Shown here: piece after piece, positions 1-9,100 of the stretch
How the letters are laid out: the number at the start of each line of letters is the position of its first letter
Position numbering within the stretch: position 1 is the stretch's first letter
Origin: Chrysochromulina parva
Taxonomy: Eukaryota; Haptophyta; Prymnesiales; Chrysochromulinaceae
Direction of reading: 5' to 3'
DNA length: 10,871 nucleotides
Assembly (NCBI GenBank): GCA_002887195.1
Contig: PJAB01002032.1
Location: 1-10,871 of the forward strand
The notes under the pieces: generated by a model
What the model was told of the DNA's origin: nothing
The model's input: only the letters and a program-made list of their open reading frames with translations
Database searches by the model: none
Position numbers and translations under genes: made by a program

Positions 1-360
1 CCCGGCATGGAGTCCGAGCTCATCTCCTCCGCAGCGCGAGCGCGTCAAGGCGCGAGGCGAAAGGAGCGCGCCGGTCGATGGTAAATGGAGAGAATGTTGT
101 GAACAGATCTGTCGCCCGCGCGCGCAGCTTGCGTCGGTCGGTCGCTGCGCGGGCACGAGCTGGCCCTACTAGGGAGTCAAAGCGCATCTCCTCCGTGGCG
201 CGCGCGCTTCAAGGCGCGCGGCGAAAGGGGCGCGCAGATCGATGGCAAATGGAGAGATTGATCGGACGGATTTGTAAACCGATGCGCCTGAAGCCGGCCG
301 CTGCGGGGCGGAGGCGCGCGCGCGGGCTCGGAGTCGAAGGAGGCGAAGGAGGTTGCACAA
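1..360. other. GC-rich 5' flank without a credible gene
   Basis: Only GC-rich, arginine/alanine-rich chance frames are open here on either strand, and none shows a recognisable domain. The notable structure is a diverged tandem duplication, listed separately. The stretch could be the far 5' flank of the VPS13-like gene or the end of a neighbouring gene lying outside the window; nothing visible decides between these. Confidence 0.6.
11..260. repeat. Two-copy diverged tandem repeat, period 164
   Basis: Positions 11-96 and 175-260 align without gaps over 86 bases with scattered substitutions. Shared landmarks are CATCTCCTCCG, TCAAGGCGCG, GGCGAAAGG, TCGATGG and AAATGGAGAGA. The spacers after each copy (97-174 and 261 onward) also share GC-rich blocks, so the whole 164-base unit may have been duplicated. 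The period is not a multiple of three, which fits non-coding DNA. Each copy carries a GCGCG...TCAAGGCGCG partial palindrome. Confidence 0.8.
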
Positions 361-581
361 AAGATTTGAAAAAGTTGATTTATTGATGCTCTCAGCCGGG
401 CCCCCTGAAGGAGGGTTCGTGCCGAAACCTCCTTTCCACAGGGAACACCAGGACAAGGGCTGATTACATTGTATGGAGGACACCCTCGTGTTCAGAACAG
501 CGAGCTCGAGGCGGAGCACCATCGAAAGCTTTTCGCGTTCACAGTCAGTGTTTATAACTCGACACCGTTCACACCATTGCC
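361..581 (+). promoter_or_regulatory. Putative proximal promoter / 5' UTR of the VPS13-like gene
   Basis: Base composition is clearly less GC-rich than the rest of the window, with A/T-containing stretches such as AAAGTTGATTTATTGATG (371-388) and TTTATAA (551-557). A TTTATAA only about 25 bases before the ATG is close for a TATA box, so I do not call one. The segment ends in ATTGCC directly before the ATG (G at -3). An in-frame TAA at 555-557 shows the coding frame does not extend upstream. The transcription start cannot be placed from the sequence. Confidence 0.4.
408..434. other. Imperfect inverted repeat (hairpin) in the 5' flank
   Basis: AAGGAGGGTTCG (408-419) and CGAAACCTCCTT (423-434) pair over 12 positions with one G/A mismatch around a TGC loop. 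It lies about 150 bases upstream of the start codon. It could be a 5' UTR hairpin or a dyad binding site for a transcription factor. There is no T-tract and no neighbouring gene end, so terminator function is unsupported. Confidence 0.55.
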
Positions 582-870
582 ATGCAGCGACTGCTCGCGT
601 CCTGGCTCGAGGCGGCGCTGCATCCAGTCCTCGACCGCTACTTCGAGGACTTGTCGCGCGAGCAGCTGCGCCTCTCTATTTTTGCAGGCGACGTCGTCCT
701 CAATGGTCTCGTGCTGCGACCGGAGGCGATTCGAGCGGCATCCCTTCCGGTCCATGTGCAGCGAGGCTCCGTGCGCGAGCTTAGGATCCGCGTGCCTTGG
801 CTCCATTTGCAAACGGAGCCTATTGAAATCATCATTGATACAATTGAGATCGTGGTTGCCCTGCAGCACG
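582..870 (+). other. Chorein (VPS13 N-terminal) domain
   Basis: Residues about 1-96. The visible signature has W-L-E-A near the N-terminus, then Y-F-E-D-L-S-R-E-Q-L-R-L-S-I-F-A-G-D-V-V-L, N-G-L-V-L-R-P-E-A-I, L-P-V-H-V-Q-R-G-S-V, R-V-P-W-L-H-L-Q-T-E-P and I-E-I-I-I. This is the family pattern of a short helix, then G.V.L.NL.L, then lP..V..G.i..L.l.iPW..L...P. In VPS13 and ATG2 proteins this end of the rod faces the donor membrane, usually ER. This is the strongest single piece of evidence for the family call. Confidence 0.93.
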
Positions 871-3800
871 ATCTGAGCCATGGTGCACCGCCACCGATGA
901 GGCCACATACGGCGACAGCATCAACAGCAGACTCGCCAGCTCCGGCGCACGCGGGCGGCGGTGGCGACTCGTGGGTCCAATCGCTCGTGCAGCGCGCCTT
1001 GCTCAACGCCGCCCTGCGCGTGCGCAACGCCGTCGTCAAGCTCGTCGATGGGCGCGCGGTGGCCTCGCTCTCTCTGCGCTCGCTCACGCTCGATTCGGCC
1101 GATGGGCGATGGGATCGGTGTTTCGTCGAGCTCGAGGGCGCGAGCCGTACGCTGCGCAAGGTGCTTGAGCTCTCGGACCTGACGCTCTGCCTCGACGCCC
1201 TCGGCGCGGGCTCGAGCCGTGTCAAGCGATTCGAAAGGCCGCTGCTGCGTGCGCCGCTGCTCACGCTGCGCGCTGAGGCGCCGTTGCTCCCGGGCGCTCG
1301 AACGGACGGAAGCCCCACGTTGCGACTGGACGCGCTGAGCCACCGACTGGACGTGTCGGTCTCGGAGGCGCAGCTCGGGCTGTTAGATGGGCTCGTGCAG
1401 GCGGTTCAGGCGGCCATCGAGGAAGCAACACGCGCAGAGGTGGGTGTGCGCACGGAGCGTTCCCAGCAGCGTTCACACCGAGCGGCCACCGACACCACGG
1501 CATTGGCCCCCAATGCCGCCGACACAATGGCAGCGGCCTCTGTCTGCCCAGCCCGTTCTGCCGCTATCGCGGTCGAAGGGGCCTGTGCCAGCGCCAGCTG
1601 CGTGCCGACGGGTAGCCAAGGGGTCTCGACGGGTAGCCAAGGGGTCTCGACGGGTAGCCAAGGGGTGCCGACGGGTAGCCAAGGGGTCTCGACGGGTAGC
1701 CAAGGGGTCTCGCAGGGACACACGGCGGCGGCTACGGCGGCTCCAGCGGTAGTCGAGGTGGCAAGAGAGGGAGCACAGCAGCATTCACAGCAGCATTCAC
1801 AGCAGCATTCACAGCAGCATTCGCCGCCGCGTTCACCGCCGCGTTCTCGGCTGGGCCGTGCAGCGGGCTGGGCCTACTCTATGTTCTTCGAGGACGACGA
1901 GGACGAGGGCGAGCTAGAGGGGCCTGCTGCCGCCTCTCATGGGGTCGGGTCGATGACAGGCGCGGCGGCAGCGTCGGGGGAGGCCTCGGACGAGGAGGTC
2001 GATCTCGCGGCGAGATCGTCGATCTGGGATCTGGAATTGAGTGCCCAGCACGTCTGTGTGATGGCCAGGCTCTCAAGCGCCTCCCTCACTCTCCTCTCCG
2101 CCCCTCCGGACGCCACTGCCCACGACAGCGCGCGCCCGATCGCCGCGCTGCTCTTACTGGGCGCCCAGCTCGAAGGCCACTGCGTCGAGGACGAGCCGGG
2201 CGCCCGATGCGGCGCTCAGTGCGCCCGATGCGGCGCTCAGTGCGCCCGAGACGACGCTCAGTGCGCCCGATGCGGCGCTCGGTGCGCCCGAGACGACGCG
2301 CCGTGCGCCCGAGACGACGCTCCAGCCGCCGACTTGAGCTTCGTCGTGCGCGTCGCCTCGCTCTCGATCTGGCGTTCCCTCGATGATAGCTCTCACGACA
2401 GCGCGAAGGGCCTCGCGAGCGGCCCTCTCCTGACGATGCTGAGTCACGCCGGCGGAGCGCCGCCACAAGTAGGGTAGGCTGCCCGGTCGACCAAACCCAA
2501 CGCTCTGCCGTCTCCCCTGCTACCGTCTCCCCTGCCCCGTCTCCCCTGCCCCGTCTCCCCTGCCCCTTCTCCCCTGCACCCGTCTCCAGTGCTGCTGCTG
2601 CGTGGCTCTGCTCTTGCCTCGGGCTCTCACCCCTGCTGGATGATCGACTTCGCGCCGTCATGAGCAGGCCACTGAACGAGCACTACGCCGAGCGTGTGCG
2701 GGCGCTTGAGCAGCCGCACGCCCATCGGCAGCAACTCGACGAAGACCTGCCCGAAGCGCTTCAGATCTTCGTCAGCACACACGGCGTCCCCACACACGGC
2801 GTCCCCACACACGGCGTCAGCACACGTGCCCGAGGCCCAAGGACGGCAGGGGCGCCAACGGCAACCACGGCGGCGCCGGCGGCGGGTGCGGCGGGTGCGA
2901 CGGTGGCAGCGCCGCCAGAGGCGCCCACCACAGCGCTACCAGAGGCGCCCACCACAGCGCGATCAGAGGCGCCCTCCGTGCTCATGACGGCGCCTCCCCA
3001 GCCTCAGCAACTGCTCGTCGACGTGCGTGTGCCCCCGCTCGTGTTTGCCTACGACCAGCGGACGATCGACGCCCTAATTAGGATGACGGACGCGATGGCC
3101 CGAATGGTGCCCGCGACGGCGCTCGCGGCCGCAGTGCGCGCCGATCCGGCGCCGACCGATACGCCCGAGACGGCGCCATTCGCGCCCGAGACGGCGCCCG
3201 CGATGGCGCCGCCGGCTGGTGACGCTCCCAGCCTGGCGGGCGTCGTGGTTTGCGCACCGGTGGCCGCTGACGATGCGCGCCCCGCGTCGTCATGGGCACC
3301 GAGCTCGTCGGGCGCCGAGTTGGGCACGCCGCGGCTGCTGCACCACCGGCGCTCCTCCTCGCGCGACATGCTGGTCGAGGCGTCCCCTCTGCCAACGCCG
3401 GCCGAGCTTCAATCGCACAGCCCGCGCCTACCCACGCCGCCACCCTCCACAGAGGCAACGTCCGATTCCGATCAAGGCACCGAAGAGCCTGGCGCCTGGG
3501 GCGATGCAGCCGACCAAAACCCATTCTTGGAGTCCGCGCACGCGGCTCAGCGCCGAGTTGGGCACGCGGCTCAGCGCCGAGTTGGGCACGCGGCTCGGCA
3601 GCCGTCGCCGCCGCTGCTCGCCTCCTCGTTGCTCCGGCTGCGCGTGCGCGTCGATGGACTCCACGGGTTCTGCTCCCCACCGCCCGCACCCTCGGCGCTT
3701 TCCCACAGGGTGGTGCCCGCCCCGGCGCCCTCGGCGCTTCCCCACAGGGTGGTGCCCGCCCCGTCGTCTGTCTATGGATCGAGCGCTGTGGCGAGCGGGG

Positions 3801-6107
3801 CCGGGCCCGCTGCTGTTGGTGACGCGGCCAGCCCCAACAGCGGCGTTCCCCACAGTGGATCGAGCGTTCCCCACAGTGGATCGAGCGTTCCCCACAGCGG
3901 ATCGAGCGGCCCCGGCTCCCCACACCTCAGACCTTTTGAAGGACACGTCAGGCAGGCCGGCGGCGCCGCCGAAGACGTGCCCAACTCGGCGCCCAACGGC
4001 TGGCGGCTGCAAGCGCCGCTGCCGCCGCCGCCGCTGCTGGTGACGTGGCCAGCCGCGTGCATCTCGATGGGAGGTGCGTATCTCGATTGGAGCTCGTCCG
4101 AGACAGCGTCCACGTCCCCGGGCGGTCAGAATGCCTCTCCTTATGCCTGCCCTACGGTACGCGGGGGTGCGCACGAGACACGCCCTGCTCGGCGTGCGTG
4201 TGCTCACCATGGCGCCCGTTCTTCCCCACAGGTACGCGAGGGTGCGGCGGGGCGCGAGGCGGCGACGCGCGAGGCGGCAGCGGCCTCCGCCCCCTCGCTG
4301 CTCCTCAGCCTTTGGCAATGCCGCATCGGCGTCGTCCCGAGCATCGGCGTCGTCCCGAGCATCGGCGTCGTCCCGAGCGCACCCCTGCTGCCCACCGACG
4401 CCGCCTCGCTCGTGGCGGCGGCCACGCGGACCGAGGGAGTGTGGCTCTCGAATCTGGTTGGCTGTGAGCTCAAGCTGCGTCGCTTGCGCCTCCGTCTCAC
4501 GCTCGATCCGGTGGTGGTTACGCTCGATGAAGGGCAATTGGCCGCGCTCAGAACAGCGCTGAGCTTGCAGTTGGGCACCGGCGTGCCGCCGCCGCCGGTC
4601 GCGTCGGGACGGTCGCCGCCGCCGCCTGTGCCACAGAGGGACGATCATCCCGAGCCGCCGCCGCCGCCTGCGCCCGACGCTAACAGCAGCAGCAGCGGTG
4701 GCAGGGGCCGCCCGCCACGGCGCTCAGATGACCATCTCAATTCATTCGCGTTCCACTGCCGCCAGCTGTCCTTGCGCCTCTGCCACTCGCCGAGTGCATC
4801 TCCACCCGCCTCCCCTGCAGCACCCCACCATATCGCAACGCCGTCAGCAGCGCACCCCATCGCCGCACCGCCCGCCTTCGCCGCACCTGCCGCCGAGGCG
4901 AGCTCAACGCCCAAGACGGCGCCATTACTGCCCAAGACGGCGCCATTGTTGCTCCTCGTGCTCGAGCGCGTGTCGCTGCGTGTGCACGGCGATGGCGGTG
5001 TCGCCTCACTTCGATCAGTGGAAGCGCTGTGCTGGGCAGATGCGGCGCCCGAGACGACGCCCAGGCGCATCCTTTGCATGCCGGCGGTTCGTCAATCGCC
5101 GCCGCTGCGATCGGCTCCGCCTCTGCCCAGGACAGCGCCCCAATCGGAGCCCTCACCGCTGCATGCACCGCGGCCGTTGACGCCGCTGCGAAGTAGATCG
5201 ATCGCCCTCGGAGGTTCGTCAAACGGCGCGCCGGCCGTCCAAATCCTGTGGGGAAGTGGCAGCGACGGCGCCACGGAACCGGCTTCACAGCTGGCTTCAC
5301 AGCTGGCTTCACAGCTGGCTTCACAGGGCGTGGAAGCTCGTCTGGAACCGGTGGGTGTCTGCTTGGATAGCGCCGTGTTGGCGGCGCTGCTTCGGTTCCA
5401 ACAAGCCGCCACCACGGCGCTGTCCACCCAGTTGCAAGCGTCGTCTCAAGCGCGAGACGCGGAGGCCTTCGAACGCGCGCCACACGAAAAGGTCAGCGAC
5501 GCCGATGCCGCCGCCGCGTTGGATGCGGCGGAGTTGACGGCGGCGGTGGACGTGGCGACGGCGGCCGACGCGGCCGCAGCGGCGGACGCGGCGAGCAGTT
5601 TCTATGCGTCTGCCGCCGAGACGGCCGCTGCGGCCTCCGCTTTGAGGTCCGCTCAGCACGGCGCGCATGACACTGCGGTTCAACGGCTGCAGAAGCTGCG
5701 GGCGGCGCGCGCTGCGGCGGTGTCGCCCGTGGGGAAGCAGGCAGTCGCGCCGTTGTCAGGGTTGCCGCCGCAGCCGTTGTCAGGGTTGCCGCCGCAGCCG
5801 GCAGCGCCTCAGGCTGTGACGATACCGGAGGGGGCGGGCGGGCGGACGGACGGCCATTGCGTGCCTTCCTTCCTTCCCGGCATGCCAGCGGCGGCGAACG
5901 CCGCGGCGAGCGCCGCGGCGGAGCGCCGTGATGGGCGTCCCGATCCGAAGCCGGCGGCCGCCAATGGACGTATCTGGCCTTCGCCCTCGCATCCGCCGCC
6001 GCCCATGCCTGGTGGCTACGCGGTGCACATTCGTGTGCGTGGGCTCCTTTGCATCTTTGCTGAGCAGCTCGCCCCCGTGCTCGACGACGACGGAGGCGGC
6101 ACTGGTG

Positions 6108-6171
<64 letters not shown>

Positions 6172-9100
6172 GATCTCGATCGTCGCGCCTGGCAGTGCGG
6201 CCCTCGTGCTGCGCTGCGAGCAGATCGCGATCTCCCACCTGCCCTCCGAGCCCTCCACCAAGCTCCTCTCCACGCAGCAGCGCAGCTGCTTGTACGTGGG
6301 CCGGATGATCTGCGAGCTCCTGACGGGAGATCGCGAGCTCGTGACGGGAGATCCTCACCTGCCCATGACGCTCTGGTCGCCCACACGGCTACAGCTGTCG
6401 GTGGAGTCGCATCGATGGCACGGCGTCGGAGGGGCCGGTGGCGTCGGTGGCGCCGGTGGCGCACCCCGGTGCACGCTGATCGAGCTGACTGCACCGCATG
6501 TGGCCCTTACCATCTCACCGGCGCACCTCTCCACGCTGTACCGCGTGTACTGTGCAGTGTACAGTGGATTCCCACCGGCAGCACCCGCACCACCGTCGCC
6601 ATCGGCCGTGCCCGCGCCGCCGTCGCCACCGGCCGCACCCGCACCACCGTCGCCATCGGCCGTGCCCGCGCCGCCGTCGCCATCGGCCGTGCCCGCGCCG
6701 CCATCGGCGTCGGCCGTGCCCGCGCCGCCATCGCCATCGACCGTGCCCGCGCCGCCGTCGCCATCGGCCGTGCCCGCGCCGCCGTCGCCATCGGCCGTGC
6801 CCGCGCCGCCATCCGCGTCGGCCGCACCCGCACCACCGTCGCCATCGGCCGTGCCCGCGCCGCCGTCGCCATCGGCCGTGCCCGCGCCGCCATCGGCGTC
6901 GGCCGTGCCCGCGCCGCCATCGGCGTCGGCCGTGCCTGCACCACATGCCAGTGCCCACGACAGCGCGCACGCCGTAAGTGGGCCGACGAGCGCAGCGAGG
7001 CCTGGACCGGCGCCCACCACGGCGCTCGAACCGGCGCCCGCATCGGCGGCCACGAGCGCCGTGGTGGGCGCCGCCGCCTCCCGCGCCCCGCCCGCCGACC
7101 CTTCGTTTTCGTCGCTTGATGACCTTCGAGAAGGTGGCTCGTTCCGTGTGGCTGAGCGCTCGGGAGGGCGCGCGGGCGCCTGGGCTGTGACGCATGCACC
7201 AGCGGCGGCGGATGAGGTTTGGATCTCCTGGCGCTATCCGCTCCCTCGAGTGGTCGATGGGGCAATCCTATGCGATCATGCCACGTGGGTAGCTTGGGAA
7301 GAGTCTGCAAACGTCTCGCATGCATCCTCTGGTGACGCGCCGCCTCGGCGGTTCCACACATCTTCCGGGGGGGGGCGGGCGAGGACTCCCCGTGGGGGCG
7401 CCCAGGACAGCGCGTTCGTGTGTGAGCTGAGCCGTTGGGATCTCGCGCTCGAGAGATTCGAGGTGGTGCGCCGTGGATGGATGGAGAACGTTGGAGATTC
7501 ATGCGAGCTCCTCCCCGTGGGCAGCGTCGTGGTGGGCGCCACCAAGGGCGCGTGTGAATGGAAGCTGCAGGTGCTGCGGCGCGCCGTGGCGGCAGGTGAA
7601 GAGGGCGGGGGGAGCCTAACCGCCGGTGTGAAGAGCCTAACCGCCGGTGTGAAGAGCCTAACCGCCGGTGAAGGGAGCCTGATCGCTGGCCGTCACCTCA
7701 TCCGGCGCCTTATCATCGACTCGACTGACGCACTTGGGGACTTGCCGCCGCTCTTGATCCGCGCCGAGCTGCCGGCTCTGGACATCACCGTGGAGGGGTC
7801 GCTGCCACGTGGCAGTGGAAGGGTCGCTGTGGAAGGTTCGCTGCCACGAGCAGCCGGCCGCAGTAGTGGCACCGCTTCTCTTCTCCCCAAAGGGCGCGCC
7901 GTCGCGAGCATCCCGCCCGAGACGACGCGAGAGCTCGTCGCCATCGCACTTCACAAGGTGCGCCTCCGTTGGTCTTCCTTGGGCCAGGAGCGGGCTGGCT
8001 GGCAGCTCCGTCTGCGTACACTCGTCGCGCTCGACGTACACGATCTAGAGGATCTCTCCCTCGTCCCCGTGCTACGCGAGAGCGACTTGCAGCTCAGCGT
8101 CGTCTCGGCGCCCGCGCGAAACCCGAGCACCGGAGATGCGAGCTCGCTCAGTTTCGGCCTCGAAGGCGAGCACGTCGAGCTGCACGTGGGACCGGCGGCC
8201 ATGCAGATGGTCGCGTGGATGGCAGCCGCGGGCTGTCGCGCAGCGCCGATGAGCACGCGTGTCGTCAATGAGACGCCGCTGCCGCTCGTCTTTGGGCAGG
8301 TGGGCACCCTGATTGCCTCCCTCATCAGCTCTGATTGCCTCCCTCATCAGCTCGTGCCGCTCGTCTTTGGGCAGGTGGGCACCCGGGAGGCGCTCGTGCT
8401 CCCCTGATTGCCTCCCTCATCAGCTCTGATTGCCTCCCTCATCAGGTGGGCACCCGGGAGGCGCTCGTGCTCCCCTGATTGCCTCCCTCATCAGCTCTGA
8501 TTGCCTCCCTCATCAGGTGGGCACCCGGGAGGCGCTCGTGCTCCCGGGCCATGCCCAGACCGGGTACGCGTGGCTGCTGCCCACGAGCGAGCTGCCGGCG
8601 AGATCAGCCGCGGATGCGCGTGCGCCGCCAGCGGCGGCTGCACTGCTGGTCGCGGGTATCGGCGCCGGTGCGGCTGGCGGGGCGCGTGCCGAAGGTGCAG
8701 GCGGCGGCACGGGCGGCGGCGGCGGTATGGGCGGCGGCATGGGCAGCGGCATCGGCGGCGGCATGGCGAGCGGGGCTCTGGACTCTACCGACGGTGCTGA
8801 CGCCCACGACGGCGTCTATCGAATGCTCCGCTTTGCCATCAAAGGTGTGTCCGGCGCTGTCGTGGGCGCCGACGGCTGGAGTGACGGGATCGACCTGAGT
8901 TCCCCACAGCGCCGTTGTCTGCCCCTGGGCACCGCTGCGGAGCACAGCATGCTGGTGCTGGTCACAGTGGAGCTGAATGGCTTCGGCACCACCGTCACCA
9001 TCGCGCCAACGCACGTGCTCATCAACGAGCTTGCATCTCCGATGCACGTGAGGCTGTTTCGGGATGAGGTGCTCTTGCATGCAATGACTCTCCCGCCGGA

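Larger units (their letters stand above)
582..2473 (+). other. Exon 1: chorein domain and extended-chorein region
   Basis: Encodes residues 1-630 (the last codon is split, phase 2). The frame meets a TAG at 2475-2477, so splicing is required before it. The exon carries the chorein N-terminus; the S-W-V-Q-S-L-V block from 969, which matches the second conserved stretch of VPS13 proteins; a G-W-A-Y-S-M-F-F element followed by an acidic run at 1866-1910; and the W-D-L-E-L...A-L-L-L-L-G-A-Q-L block from about 2025. Three in-frame minisatellites interrupt it (1608-1712, 1774-1850, 2200-2325). Confidence 0.8.
2590..8299 (+). other. Exon 2: central lipid-transfer groove region and start of VAB
   Basis: Encodes residues 631-2534 and ends in phase 0 at CAG. 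Conserved VPS13-like beta segments appear at about 3011-3115, 3617-3670, 4436-4585, 5330-5440, 6005-6565 and 7100-8299, all in one frame. Each has the alternating hydrophobic pattern and phrases such as 'L-D-P-V-V-V-T-L-D' and 'L-E-P-V-G-V-C-L-D-S' that mark repeating-beta-groove units. Between them lie low-complexity loops with about a dozen in-frame minisatellites. The first ATG of this stretch (2660) is internal, not a start. One probable in-frame intron (4157-4231) may be removed. Confidence 0.75.

Noticed and set aside
78..522. Small ORFs in the 5' flank on both strands (78-386 +, 169-522 -)
   Set aside because: Arg-rich composition from GC repeats, no recognisable motif, and they cross the tandem duplication without sign of frame conservation.
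551..557. TTTATAA as a TATA box
   Set aside because: Only about 25 bases before the start codon, which would leave almost no 5' UTR, and single TATA-like strings are weak evidence.
2660..2662. ATG at 2660 as the start of a separate 1915-codon gene
   Set aside because: Exon 1 ends in the middle of the VPS13 fold and intron 1 joins the two frames precisely; conserved groove segments continue in order, so this is an internal methionine.
1608..3910. CRISPR-like arrays suggested by several regular direct repeats
   Set aside because: Repeats are contiguous with no unique spacers, are in-frame coding minisatellites, and the gene is eukaryotic.
3428..4648. Long minus-strand ORF of about 400 codons (and a similar one at 5493-6494)
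   Set aside because: Arg/Ala/Pro/Gly-rich translations of the complement of a coding GC-rich region; no domain, and the minisatellites translate as low-complexity shadows. In DNA this GC-rich, stops are rare in all six frames.
6974..6980. Perfect consensus donor GTAAGTG as the start of an intron
   Set aside because: No acceptor before the conserved D-D-L-R-E-G-G block restores the frame; AG sites at 6990, 6995, 6999, 7055, 7130 and 7133 are all out of phase. It may be a cryptic donor.
8405..8407. TGA as the true C-terminus of the protein
   Set aside because: It lies inside repeated intron sequence, and the VAB region continues in a shifted frame after 8517 with conserved motifs; splicing 8300-8516 restores it.
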